A stretch of 64,000 bases of DNA from Pedosphaera sp. Its GTDB lineage: Bacteria > Verrucomicrobiota > Verrucomicrobiia > Limisphaerales > Pedosphaeraceae. The notes under the pieces were generated by a model. The model was given only the letters and a program-made list of their open reading frames with translations, was not told where the DNA came from and searched no databases. This document shows positions 44,101-52,235 of this stretch, piece after piece. Each line of letters starts with the position of its first letter. Position 1 is the stretch's first letter. Location: assembly GCA_028293325.1 (NCBI GenBank), contig JAQGPA010000006.1, positions 26,461-90,460 of the forward strand. Direction: 5' to 3'. A program made the translations under genes and the position numbers.

Positions 44101-46065
44101 CGGCGCCTGAGCCAGCGTGCGGGGATTTTTTCCGACCGGCTTTTCAAAGAGCTTGGTCAAATTATTGGCGTCGATTGCGGTAATCGTGTCGTCGTCTGGA
44201 TTGACGGTCCATACGCGGTTGAGAGGCGCATCGAGGATGATGGTGCCCGACGCGGACGGCGAAACGGGTGTGGGGGGCTGGTAAATTGTTTGAGTAAACA
44301 GGCGGGTGGCCTGAACGGAGCCGTTGTCCGCCGTGACCACCACCTGGAAATGACCGGCGTTCGAATAGGTGTGCGACACATTGCCGTTGAGGGAAGGCGG
44401 CGTGGCCGGGGTGCCGTCGCCAAAGTTCCAGGAAAATTGGACGGGGCCCGGGCCGGTGGCGCTGGCGCTGAAATTGATGAGTTGGCCCGGAGTGGCGGGC
44501 GGGGCGGGTTGCGCAATGCAAACCAGCGGCGCATTGCTGATGGCAAATGTGGTGAAACGGCTGGTGAAAGACTGGCTGATGGCATTGCCGACGAGGTCCT
44601 TGATGCCGCCCGCGGGAACCACCACTTCATAGGTGATATTGGATTGGAATGGCTGGTCAGGCCAGAAATTGACGATGCCCGTTTGATGACTGTAGCGTCC
44701 GGGCAAAGCGGTGCCGCCGGTTGGGCGCACGATGATGGTATTAGTAGTGACCGTGCGCAAATCGATCAGGTCGGTAAAAGTAAGACCGACCCGACTGGTG
44801 AGCGCCTGATTTACTGCTCCATCTTGTGGCACCACCATGTTGACGGCCGGTGGATTTGTATCGGGAGCCAGTTGATGAACGAATAGCGCGCTGCCGCTGC
44901 CGTGGTCGCTGCCCAGGAAAAGTATGTTACCGAGCGGCGTGGCGAAGTCCCAATCCGGATTGAAAAAACCCGGGGGCGAATAAACACCGGCGGCGGTGAA
45001 TGGCGTGGTGCGAATATCGAGCTTCACATAAGCGGACGAGGAACCGTAGTGAAAATAGCCGTCCTGAAAAATCCCGTAACCGCCTTTGTCGGCCACGGCG
45101 GGTCCCACGCCCACCAGAACAATATTCGTGGGATTGCTAATATCCCAGACTCGGGCAGGACTATTGGCGCCGAGAATCTTGTTGCCGTTCACCATCATGC
45201 TGTAGCCGACCACATTGGTGCTGTTGCCCAACAAAACCGGATTGGCGGGGTCACTGATATCAAAGGTGGAGATGCCGTTAACATCGCTGCCCGCAATCAC
45301 GAGCAGATTGCCAATGGCGAACACCGTGTTAATGCGGAAGCCGCCGGTCTGGCTCGTGGGAATGGGGTTGGGCTGACCGCCGGCACGAGTAATCATGAAC
45401 GGCTGACTGGGATCGGTGGCATCGACAATGTAAAGTCCGCCGCTGGTGCCCGCGACGTAGGCGTAGCGCCCGGCCTGCCAGAACGCCCACCACGGTGTTG
45501 GTGAGTAATCACCACCACTCAACCCGGGAAGAGCAATCTGGCTGACCTTGTAAGGATTAGGATTGGGCGGGTCGATATTGGCCCAATTCCAGAATTCCAA
45601 GCCCGAGGCGTTGGCTTTATTGGAGGGAAGACAGGCATAGTCGCCCCAAAAGGACTGAGCATGCGCTTCGCGGAGGTCCCCAACATAGTTGGTGTTGCTG
45701 GGATCGTTGTAGCTGGCGATATTGGCGGTGGTGAACGTGTTGACGGGCGAACGTGGATTTGAAATATCGTAAAAGGCAAAACCTCCGCTGCCGTTGCCCC
45801 CGCCGCCGTCGTTTGAAAAAACGACGGTGAGGTAACCATGGACCATGTTAACAAAGCCGTGACCGCGCGGCGCGCCGTTGGTGGAAGTAAAAGCAGCCAG
45901 CGTCGTAAAGAGTTCATTGGTGCCGTAAGTCAAATTTCCAATGCCGGGACCATCGGCAAAGAGACGGGCTGGCTGGATCAATCCGATTCCCACAATCATC
46001 AGCAGGAGAAATACTCTAAAAGAAGACCCGGATGAAATTGGGGGGGCGGTGGATCTTGAAGCCAT
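41155..46065 (-). CDS. Giant secreted propeller/Ig/PKD protein with cytochrome-c-type heme sites
   Basis: An exported protein of about 1636 residues. A signal peptide (SSFRVFLLLMIVGIGLIQPA) is followed by a long beta-rich region of LVIVD-type repeats, an Ig-like domain (NPPAVNMVVPQDGAVNQAL region), a PKD domain (GPVQFSWNFGDGTPATPP), a YVTN-type propeller (about 610-960) and then a domain with two CxxCH heme sites, CASCH in YISCASCHLDGG and LNCASCHIGNQ, of the di-heme peroxidase-like type. Two Ig-like domains and a C-terminal domain complete it. Start: ATG 46065. It may be a redox-active surface protein; heme attachment needs a cytochrome c maturation system elsewhere. Confidence 0.8.
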   Translation of the reverse strand: MASRSTAPPISSGSSFRVFLLLMIVGIGLIQPARLFADGPGIGNLTYGTNELFTTLAAFTSTNGAPRGHGFVNMVHGYLTVVFSNDGGGGNGSGGFAFYDISNPRSPVNTFTTANIASYNDPSNTNYVGDLREAHAQSFWGDYACLPSNKANASGLEFWNWANIDPPNPNPYKVSQIALPGLSGGDYSPTPWWAFWQAGRYAYVAGTSGGLYIVDATDPSQPFMITRAGGQPNPIPTSQTGGFRINTVFAIGNLLVIAGSDVNGISTFDISDPANPVLLGNSTNVVGYSMMVNGNKILGANSPARVWDISNPTNIVLVGVGPAVADKGGYGIFQDGYFHYGSSSAYVKLDIRTTPFTAAGVYSPPGFFNPDWDFATPLGNILFLGSDHGSGSALFVHQLAPDTNPPAVNMVVPQDGAVNQALTSRVGLTFTDLIDLRTVTTNTIIVRPTGGTALPGRYSHQTGIVNFWPDQPFQSNITYEVVVPAGGIKDLVGNAISQSFTSRFTTFAISNAPLVCIAQPAPPATPGQLINFSASATGPGPVQFSWNFGDGTPATPPSLNGNVSHTYSNAGHFQVVVTADNGSVQATRLFTQTIYQPPTPVSPSASGTIILDAPLNRVWTVNPDDDTITAIDANNLTKLFEKPVGKNPRTLAQAPDGTIWVASQGNATINILNRNTGNPVQVPIALPRAAQPYGVTFSPDGSAAYVTLQATGHLLKLNPTTRTIIGDIFVGPTPRGLAISSDSQRILVTRFISPDTEGEVVEVNAASFTVVRTLTLAIDPGPDKENASRGVPNYLISATISPDGRRLWVPSEKDNIQRGLYRDGRPLTFESTVRTIVSQIDLQTNAEGLSARVDLNDSDMAVAGRFTPLGDYLFVAVQGVNTIDVIDAYSGVLVTAIEATGFAPQGLVLSPDGGKLFVQNFISRTVGVFDTKGIVASTNNLAASLAVIPTVSNEKLSAQELFGKQIFYNGHDARMNHDNYISCASCHLDGGQDGRVWDFTDRGEGLRNTITMVGHSGTGQGRVHWTGNFDEIQDFENDIRGSFGGLGFMSDAAFNTGTRSQPLGDPKAGLSPELDALAAYVSSLTNVNFSPYRNPDGSLTADGQAGKAIFASLNCASCHIGNQFTDSSAGVLHDVGTINPGSGQRLGQPLTGFDTPTLKGIWETPPYLHDGSAATLLDVITTGNTNGLHGATASLTSQQQQQLVAYLLQIDDSEFVNIPPVVSLVFPTNGMSFALPANVVLTAQASDSDGAVRSVEFFCDGISLGQVTNNPYSLIWTNPILGAHSMTARVTDNLDNFTTSSPVGIAILNGNYSLNVNFQPDTAPVPAGYLPDTGLPFGARTNGLSYGWNAATPDTRYRTANPSPDLRYATLIHLQKPANPNAVWEVALPNGSYQVHIISGDADFSDGFFQILAEGVTIINSAPTANNHWVDGQGTVNVQDGRLTISNGPSASNNKICFIDVTSTTQNNNVPPSISLQNPADNSTFAAPTNLLLTANATDSDGAVVRVDFYSGTNWLGATVSPPPYTFAWSNVLAGTYTLSAFATDSQGGTSASSPVHVNVTAPPVTPFAVAAGMGNGGACKVSFATISGRSYIVEFTSTLVPANWQTLQTVSGNGSTMFVTDTQTNTTRFYRVRAQ

Positions 46066-46315
46066 GATACTAAAGTACAAATTGTTCCCGAGGTAAAAAT
46101 AGTGTGCTAACGGAACTTACAGCATTACAGGAAAAGAGCAAGGCATCCAGATGATAATTAAAGGTAATAAGCAACTGAATTGCCATGAAGGCGACTTCCT
46201 GAATGGCTTGGCCAACCAATCCAGGCAGTATGATCCTGCACCATCATCTTGTTAATAAGGAGGCTTTGACAAAAACATGATTACACTGGTGATGCCGCGA
46301 AGCGGAGTTGTCCTT

Positions 46316-47026
46316 TCAGGATACCGGCACTGCCTTGCCCAGAGCGTACAGGTCCGAATACAACCGATCGAACGCATAAGCCCCCAACTCCAAACCTTGC
46401 TCAATGAAGTAACGACGCGCCGGATTGTCCCAGAGCGGCTCGATAACAGCGAAAAACTCCTCGGCATGCCGCTCATCAATTTGCGCGTGCAAAGCGTAGT
46501 GGACCAGTTTCTCCTGCGGAACCCAACCCCGCTGCACGACGGCCTGGCCGATGATCGCGGAGATACCCGCAAAAGCAAACTCGATGATCCCCATGCAGGC
46601 CACGCCGACTTCCAATTCATCCAGCACGCAGGCGCTGGTGAGGATGCTATTGAACGCGCGCAAGGCCGGACTCGGCGCGCCAGCTTCGATTTTTTCCGGC
46701 TCGCTGCCGAGGCTCCGCAAGAAACATTGAAAGGTGGTGTGATGGAAATGGTCTTCCTTAAACTCGCCATGTTCCTCGATCAGGTTGTGCAAAATATCGA
46801 GACGCGCTTTTGGGGTCGGGATGCGTCCCACCAGCGCGGCCATGGGGCGGGGAAAAAACGATACCGCAAAGAAAAACTGTTCCTGGCTCCGCCGGAACTC
46901 TTCGAGGGTCATGGAACCATCTTGCAGGGCTTGCAGATAGGAATTGCGGCGGATGCCTGATTTCTCAAGGATTCGAATGGCGCAGGCGTTCACGCGAGCC
47001 GCACGGGACACTTCAGGTATATTCAT
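46316..47026 (-). CDS. Heme-oxygenase-fold diiron enzyme (CADD/TenA-like)
   Basis: A 236-residue protein with the fold of the heme-oxygenase-like diiron family. Acidic/His residues Glu88, His95, Glu149, His180, Asp184 and His187 (in EEHGEFKEDHFHH, IIEFAFAG and HAQIDERHAEEF) show the same spacing, at an offset of 6 or 7, as the diiron ligands I recall for Chlamydia CADD (Glu81, His88, Glu142, His174, Asp178, His181). Members of this family oxidise amino acids, fatty acids or amines using iron and O2. Here it is the last gene of a five-gene minus-strand operon, overlapping the GNAT gene by 4 bases. Reaction unknown. Confidence 0.8.
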   Translation of the reverse strand: MNIPEVSRAARVNACAIRILEKSGIRRNSYLQALQDGSMTLEEFRRSQEQFFFAVSFFPRPMAALVGRIPTPKARLDILHNLIEEHGEFKEDHFHHTTFQCFLRSLGSEPEKIEAGAPSPALRAFNSILTSACVLDELEVGVACMGIIEFAFAGISAIIGQAVVQRGWVPQEKLVHYALHAQIDERHAEEFFAVIEPLWDNPARRYFIEQGLELGAYAFDRLYSDLYALGKAVPVS

Positions 47027-47970
47027 ATCTCCGAGCTATTGATATTCCAGGAACCCGGCTCAAGTCCAGCCCCATAAACAGTTGCCGGGGCCGCCAAAAC
47101 TTCGCAGGGATGCAAGGCTTCGCGCAGGGCTTGGGCCTCCGGCCTGGCTACGGCCACGAATAGCGCCGGCAATCCCAAAGCGGTAACTTGTCCCAACGCG
47201 ACGCGGATCAACTCCGCCGCAGCCGGAACGGCATTGCTGGCAAAGCAGGATAGATGTGCGCTGCGCAGTTCCGAGCCGTCCCCGGTAATCAGCCGCTTGG
47301 CCTTTCGGGTATCTTCCAGCATGCCACACGCTGAGCCATCGGGTTTCATCAGCCAGACTGGCGTGATTTCGGAACGTTGCCGGGCGTCGCCGACGGGACA
47401 GGCAAAATGCCCGCGACTCAACCGTTGATAACAAGCCAAGCCGGCTTGCCGAGTCGTTTGAAAATGGCCGGGATTATTTTTTATGCAATCCTTGTTAACC
47501 AAAATGCGAAGGACCATGAGCTGGCTTAAATTCTGGAAAACCGGAATGCCAGCGCGCCCAGTGTAGGCTCCGGGTGTCTGCGCTGTCCCATCCATGACCA
47601 CGCCGAATGCCGCCTTGACTTTCGGCCGGAGCCTGGCTTCCGCTGCGCGCGCCAGTCGTATCAGGACCGTGCCACCACGGGCGGCCGCGGCGATTTTTAG
47701 GTCACCAATATAGGCGGCTGCGCGTTCCGTTCCGTCCGGCATCCACAATTGGCGGACCGCTGTTCCCAGCACACCGGCAATGCGGCCTTCATTTTCGGCA
47801 ATAAAACAGGTCTCGTCGCCGATGGCTCGAAAAAATAAAGTGTAATCCTCGCCGTGCGTGATGCGGAAAAATTTCCCCGGTCCCAAGGGATAAGTGAAAG
47901 GAAGCTCGAACTCCGCGAGTGCATGCGCCAACGCCGGAGGGGGCGAACCGGAAATCTGGTGAAGCTTCAT
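47023..47970 (-). CDS. GNAT-family N-acetyltransferase-like protein
   Basis: A 315-residue protein with a GNAT-type N-terminal domain: GRIAGVLGTAVRQLW, then AAYIGDLKIAAAARGGTVLI, which contains the acyl-CoA-binding-turn position. The C-terminal half (about 170-315) is a second, weaker GNAT-like half with LITGDGSELRSAHLSCFASN and ALGLPALFVAVARPEA. It may transfer an acyl group to an amine, which would suit a lipid-modification pathway. It overlaps genes on both sides by 4 bases (ATGA). Confidence 0.75.
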   Translation of the reverse strand: MKLHQISGSPPPALAHALAEFELPFTYPLGPGKFFRITHGEDYTLFFRAIGDETCFIAENEGRIAGVLGTAVRQLWMPDGTERAAAYIGDLKIAAAARGGTVLIRLARAAEARLRPKVKAAFGVVMDGTAQTPGAYTGRAGIPVFQNLSQLMVLRILVNKDCIKNNPGHFQTTRQAGLACYQRLSRGHFACPVGDARQRSEITPVWLMKPDGSACGMLEDTRKAKRLITGDGSELRSAHLSCFASNAVPAAAELIRVALGQVTALGLPALFVAVARPEAQALREALHPCEVLAAPATVYGAGLEPGSWNINSSEI

Positions 47971-49091
47971 CGCTTTCTCCCGAGATGGAGGCCACGGTAA
48001 AAGAAACTCCTGTCACGCTGGTGCAAAGCGTTGGTGTAGTCCTGCTGCCATTCGAACTGTTCGCCCAGCGCCTGGATGTCCAGACTTGAGTTTAGCTGGC
48101 GAATGAAGGTCCAGCCTCCGGGACGCAGTGCGTGGCAGACAAGATCAAGAGTGGACCGGGCGTCCTCAGGAGCCAGCCAATCCAGGATATTGGAAAGGTG
48201 GATGAAATCAAAGGACTCCGATTGCCCTCGCAGCACCTCGGTCATGCCTGTGACTGTCCAGAGAACTTCGGGCATGCGGGCCGGCGCAGTTGCTCGCAGC
48301 CAAGGGTACTCGGCTGCCCGCGGGAAATGCCCTTGCAACAATTGCCACAAATAAGGATTGTCCACGGCCGGCAGCGTGGCCAAGGCGTGCCGTGTGCGGC
48401 GGGCAAAGTGCCGCGAGAATGGTTCACAGCGATTTCGCGTTGCGGCCTCACCGAATAATCCAACCAGATTTGGCAGACTCATCACGGAATCGAAAGCAGC
48501 GTCGAGATTACGGCCAAGGTGCGTGGCGGGATCGGCCCGGCGCGATTGTTCTGCGGGGTCGCGGAGTTGAAGCAAAGCGGTAAGTTCAACGGCGACGCCA
48601 GCGAGCGCTTCGCGCAGTTTTGAGAACAAGCCTTCGTAACGTCCAGCCTGATCCGGCCCCAGTTTCGCGATGAGATCGATGGAACCCAGTGCGTCCACCG
48701 GCAGTTCCAAGGCTTGCAATTCGCGGATCAAATATTGCTGGCGTTCAGCCACAGGCATGACCGCATGTCCAAGAATGGCGAGCCGTTGATTCGCCCCGGC
48801 GGTGTCCAGCAATCGGAGTTTCAAGCGGCAAAGCGCAATCTGCGCCGGGTTCGGATCGACCAGATGCAAACGGGCAACTTGCGGCGCGCTGGCCAAAGCC
48901 GCTGCGGTACATCCTCCGGACGCAACCATCAAAACTTCAGCTCCGGCATCCAAGCGTGCAACAATCGCTTGGTCCAAGGTGGCGTCCTCCCGCACCTGTG
49001 CGAAAGCGATCGGTTGGCGGGCAAGTTCGAGAACCCAGGGGGCGAGCTTTGTTTCCATTTTGGGGTGAAGCAAACCGATGCCTGCCTTCAT
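47967..49091 (-). CDS. BtaA-like (DUF3419) 3-amino-3-carboxypropyl transferase
   Basis: A 374-residue protein from an ATG at 49091 that overlaps the PAP2 gene (ATGA). The N-terminus has YELPVDALGSIDLIA-type segments and the SAM-site VLMVASGGCTAAALA, followed by HLVDPNPAQIALCRLK; the DPNPxQ motif is characteristic of BtaA/DUF3419. BtaA transfers the 3-amino-3-carboxypropyl group of SAM to diacylglycerol, giving homoserine ether-linked lipids. The C-terminal part has FDFIHLSNILDWL and GGWTFIRQLNSS, with a second SAM-fold look. The methylase BtaB is not nearby, so the final head group is unknown. Confidence 0.82.
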   Translation of the reverse strand: MKAGIGLLHPKMETKLAPWVLELARQPIAFAQVREDATLDQAIVARLDAGAEVLMVASGGCTAAALASAPQVARLHLVDPNPAQIALCRLKLRLLDTAGANQRLAILGHAVMPVAERQQYLIRELQALELPVDALGSIDLIAKLGPDQAGRYEGLFSKLREALAGVAVELTALLQLRDPAEQSRRADPATHLGRNLDAAFDSVMSLPNLVGLFGEAATRNRCEPFSRHFARRTRHALATLPAVDNPYLWQLLQGHFPRAAEYPWLRATAPARMPEVLWTVTGMTEVLRGQSESFDFIHLSNILDWLAPEDARSTLDLVCHALRPGGWTFIRQLNSSLDIQALGEQFEWQQDYTNALHQRDRSFFYRGLHLGRKR

Positions 49092-49969
49092 TGCGGCAAT
49101 CCTACTTCCCTGCTCCCGGCTTTCAAGAATGTTCTCCGCAGCGCCAAGAACAAGAGGAGAGCCGCAAGCAGATCCACTCCATAATGGAACCGCAGGTAAA
49201 TTGTCGAAGCCAGCAACCCCAACAACGGAACCGCCATCAGCCAAAACCGCCGCCGGACATTACGCCAATCATGATCCAACAGGATGCAGGTGATCATGAC
49301 ATGCAAGCTGGGGAAAACATCGTAGCCCGAAGACCCGGTGGCGACTACTTTCGCGACCAGTCGCGTGATAGCTCCGCCCACGAGCGGCTCCTTAAAAAGT
49401 TCCGGGTAGGCGAAGGCTGGTCCGATGGCCGGAACCAGGAGATAGCCAGCGAAGCCGATGGCAAAGCCCGTGAACAGATAATCGCTCAACTGTTGGCTGG
49501 CGGTGTTGGGAACCAGTGCAGCGTGCAGCACCACAACAAATAGATAGAGGTGGTAAGTCAGGTAGCAGAGGCTCATCAGGTCAGTAAGCCGCGCGGTGAC
49601 GATTCGTTCGCAGAAAATCGCGGGCGTTTGTCCAAACATTGCTTCATCGATGGCCAAAAGGTTTCCATCACGAAGTTTTGTTCCCAGAGCAGGAGTGACG
49701 TGAGCGACCACGCAGTAGAACCAAAGGACAAAGGCAAAAGAGGCCAGAAAACGAATTCTCGGCTGGAAGGTATTGGTCTTGTCGCGACACGCAAAGACCA
49801 CCGCAACATACAGTCCTGCTGCAGTCGCCACTTCGAGCAGAACAAAGTTTGAGGAGTTGCCGGCCAACAGCAGGGCGAACATCGTGCCGAGGCCGAGCGT
49901 GGCCAATGCCATTTCGTGCACCGCAAAAGGGTGCCGGGACGGAATCGAGAGGCCAGTTCCGTCACCCAC
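49088..49969 (-). CDS. PAP2-type membrane phosphatase/phosphotransferase
   Basis: A 293-residue membrane protein with several hydrophobic helices and the PAP2 acid-phosphatase signature: YDVFPSLHVMITC and YLRFHYGVDLLAA supply the PSLH and RxHxxxD histidine pair. It resembles the PAP2_3 subfamily that includes inositol-phosphotransferases (Aur1-like). It may dephosphorylate phosphatidic acid to diacylglycerol or transfer a phospho-head group, which would feed the BtaA-like enzyme next door. It overlaps the desaturase gene by 8 bases and the BtaA-like gene by 4. Confidence 0.85.
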   Translation of the reverse strand: MGDGTGLSIPSRHPFAVHEMALATLGLGTMFALLLAGNSSNFVLLEVATAAGLYVAVVFACRDKTNTFQPRIRFLASFAFVLWFYCVVAHVTPALGTKLRDGNLLAIDEAMFGQTPAIFCERIVTARLTDLMSLCYLTYHLYLFVVVLHAALVPNTASQQLSDYLFTGFAIGFAGYLLVPAIGPAFAYPELFKEPLVGGAITRLVAKVVATGSSGYDVFPSLHVMITCILLDHDWRNVRRRFWLMAVPLLGLLASTIYLRFHYGVDLLAALLLFLALRRTFLKAGSREVGLPQ

Positions 49970-50951
49970 GCAATTTGGCTTTCCCCAGTGGACTGCGGCG
50001 CAGGCTCTTCACCACGAACTCGCACACGAACGCGAAATACGAGCGGATAAACGGAGCTCCTAAAGCTTTCAGGTCATCACGCAAAGTCTGATGCAGTCTG
50101 GGAAGATTGTACCAAGGAATGCCGGGGTAAAGATGATGTTCCAGATGATAGTTCTCATTGCACATGAAGAATGCGGTCACGGGGTTGGTGAGAATTGATC
50201 GTGTCCCGAGCACCATGTCTGATTGATGTTCCAGAAAGGTGTGTTGGCTCATACCGCGAATATTAACCAGCGTGTTGATGATGAGCATTGGAATCAGCCA
50301 ACCGTGGATGAGCAAGAGCCAGGGGATTGAACATACCGCGCCCGCCACCAAAATGGCCAGCAGGCAAGTCTCGAAAATAATCCAGCGCCGAGCCGAGGAT
50401 GTTCCATGGCGAAATCCGAGAATCGGAATGGCCACAATGTAAACCGGATAGCCGATGATGAGTCGGCCCCAATGCATCGCGAATTCGAGCCAGGTCCAAC
50501 TGGTATAATTGGCGTAGTGATCCGGGTCGCCCGCCTCGCCAAGGTGATTATGATGTTTCAGGTGAAGCACCTTATAAGCGGAATAGTTTTGGAGCACCGG
50601 TTGGGCGCAGGCTATGCTCAACGCGCGGTTCCACCAAGGACGACGAGACAACGAACCATGAACCCCTTCATGGGTGAACAAGCTGATTCCGTGCAGAGAA
50701 GCCGCAGCAAGGAGATAGAAGGGAATATTGGCCACATAGACCCATACACTGCCGTCCCATGCCTGAGCCAGCCAGAACGCCGCGCCCGCTGTCCCCAAAT
50801 AAAGGATCAGGAAGATGACCAACCGGACATAGTGCCTGGGTCCGACACGATGCAGCGCCTCCATCAAACCGGGATCCAGAGACAACCGTTCATCCAAGCC
50901 GGGTGCGGCGGTTGGTGAGGATACCCGATTAGGAATCTCCTTTTGCGGCAT
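49962..50951 (-). CDS. Membrane fatty acid desaturase
   Basis: A 329-residue integral-membrane desaturase (acyl-lipid or acyl-CoA type). The three His boxes that bind two irons are HEGVH, HLKHHNH and NENYHLEHHLYP. The last has the HxxHH arrangement seen in Delta-9/omega-type acyl-lipid desaturases. ATG 50951 (MPQKEIPNRV) is taken as start; the frame is open 60 bases further. It heads the five-gene operon and could introduce a double bond into lipid acyl chains. Confidence 0.88.
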   Translation of the reverse strand: MPQKEIPNRVSSPTAAPGLDERLSLDPGLMEALHRVGPRHYVRLVIFLILYLGTAGAAFWLAQAWDGSVWVYVANIPFYLLAAASLHGISLFTHEGVHGSLSRRPWWNRALSIACAQPVLQNYSAYKVLHLKHHNHLGEAGDPDHYANYTSWTWLEFAMHWGRLIIGYPVYIVAIPILGFRHGTSSARRWIIFETCLLAILVAGAVCSIPWLLLIHGWLIPMLIINTLVNIRGMSQHTFLEHQSDMVLGTRSILTNPVTAFFMCNENYHLEHHLYPGIPWYNLPRLHQTLRDDLKALGAPFIRSYFAFVCEFVVKSLRRSPLGKAKLRG

Positions 50952-51129
50952 TAATAAGATAATAGCTTCGAAAGGCGCAGCCGCAAGAAAAAGTCCGGCG
51001 GAGTATTCCAAGCGGGCAGCCGGTGGATAGGCAGCTTTTTGGCTTGCGCATCCGGGGTGAAATTCAGACTGTCATTTGCATCCGGCAGGGATAGATTTCC
51101 GCCGACAACTTTCACGCAGAAAAATATTT

Positions 51130-51519
51130 ATGCTAAAACAAGGCATCCTGAATCCAGCACTCGCATCGTTGCTGTGCCGGTTTCGCCATACCAACTGGCT
51201 GGTGATTGCGGATCGCGGGTTTCCGTATTGGCCGCAATTGGAGACGGTGGATATCAGCCTGGTCGATGACGTGCCGACCGTGCGGCAGGTGTTGGCGGCG
51301 CTCAAGGGACGTTACACTGTCGGCGAGGCGTTCATGGCCAAGGAGTTCAAAGGGCAAAACGATGCAAAGACACTTGCGGAGTATCAAGCGTTGCTGCCGG
51401 ATGCAAAGATTACCTTTGAGCCGCATGTCGATTTCAAAAAGCGGGTGCCGCTGGCGATGGGTTTGATTCGCACTGGCGACACTACGCAGTACGGAAATAT
51501 CGTGTTGCAGTCCGCGTAA
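51130..51519 (+). CDS. RbsD/FucU-like sugar-binding mutarotase
   Basis: A 129-residue protein resembling D-ribose pyranase/L-fucose mutarotase. Family features are GILNPALASLLCRFRHTNWL, IADRGFPYWPQLETVDISLV (His20 in the HTNWL region, the catalytic-site Asp in IADRGFP) and LVDDVPTVRQVLAALKG. The C-terminal RTGDTTQYGNIVLQSA is also typical. It interconverts anomers of a sugar so that it can be used. No ribose or fucose catabolic genes are adjacent, so the sugar is unknown. Start at 51130; the frame is open upstream to 51076. Confidence 0.8.
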   Translation: MLKQGILNPALASLLCRFRHTNWLVIADRGFPYWPQLETVDISLVDDVPTVRQVLAALKGRYTVGEAFMAKEFKGQNDAKTLAEYQALLPDAKITFEPHVDFKKRVPLAMGLIRTGDTTQYGNIVLQSA

Positions 51520-51721
51520 ACGGCAAGTCGTACGCAAGCCAAGCATATAAGACCATCATCCGTAACATGGAGTGTTGCATGTGTGAAATTCGCGCATAAT
51601 GAGTGATTTTTGACCGGGGCCTCTTCTGTCTGGAATTCAGCTTCAAAAAAACCTTGCGGTAGGCAGCGACGGATTGCATTATTCGGCCTCCAAGAAGCAC
51701 CATTAACCAATAAAACTAGCT
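51520..51721. other. Intergenic region between RbsD-like gene and the Lys-rich exported protein gene
   Basis: About 200 bases with no feature I can support; short open frames only. No clear promoter or terminator. Confidence 0.4.
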
Positions 51722-52174
51722 ATGATTAAATCCATCGGAAAGTTTACCCTAGCCAGCCTTTTGGCGGCCATCGTTTTGGGAGTGCCCGTCCGGGTAGCGG
51801 CGGCAGACATGCCCAGCGAAAAAGCAGCTCCCACCGAGAAAGCTCCGGAAGCCAAAGCCAAGGCCAAGAGCCTCCCTTTCACGGGCAAGCTGGGCGCAGT
51901 CGATCAGTCAGCCAAGACCCTCACTCTGGATGAAAAGACCAAACGGACTTTCCAGATTACCTCGGAAACCAAGATCACCAAGAGCGGCAAACCGGTCACG
52001 CTCGAAGAGGGAGTGGTGGGCGAACCGGTATCCGGTTCCTACCAAAAAGGGGATGACGGCAAGTTAACGGCCAAGTCAGTCCATTTTGGCGGCAAAGCGG
52101 CGGTCGAAGGCGAAATGAAAAAGAAGAAGAAAGAGGCAGTGCCGGCCGCAGACGCAGCTCCCGCAATGAAATAA
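51722..52174 (+). CDS. Small exported Lys/Ala-rich protein
   Basis: A 150-residue exported protein. A signal peptide (MIKSIGKFTLASLLAAIVLG...AAA) is followed by an Ala/Lys/Glu-rich stretch (APTEKAPEAKAKAK) and a small beta domain (about 55-125) with FTGKLGAVDQSAKTLTLDEK and ETKITKSGKPVTLEEG, similar to DUF5666-type domains. The C-terminus is KKKKKEAVPAADA. Function not known. It is followed by a strong terminator. Confidence 0.65.
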   Translation: MIKSIGKFTLASLLAAIVLGVPVRVAAADMPSEKAAPTEKAPEAKAKAKSLPFTGKLGAVDQSAKTLTLDEKTKRTFQITSETKITKSGKPVTLEEGVVGEPVSGSYQKGDDGKLTAKSVHFGGKAAVEGEMKKKKKEAVPAADAAPAMK

Positions 52175-52198
52175 CAACCTTTGCTTACTTAATTACGA

Positions 52199-52224
52199 GG
52201 CAGGCCAGGGGGCCTGCCTTTTTT
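52199..52224 (+). terminator. Rho-independent terminator
   Basis: GGCAGGCC (52199-52206) and GGCCTGCC (52211-52218), loop AGGG, are followed by a run of six T. It lies 25 bases after the stop of the Lys-rich exported protein and 12 bases before the convergent kinase stop. Confidence 0.92.
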
Positions 52225-52235
52225 GTTGCCGTGAA

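Noticed and set aside
42460..44886. Long plus-strand open frames (42460-43677 and 43834-44886) inside the 41155-46065 gene
   Set aside because: Both lie antisense to a gene with clear propeller, PKD and heme motifs and have no domain or ribosome site.
46151..46255. 34-codon frame MIIKGNKQLNCHEGDF and onward, ending in Cys, next to the diiron enzyme gene
   Set aside because: A peptide precursor was considered, but there is no ribosome site, no RiPP maturation gene and no repeat of the pattern. It remains only a weak possibility.
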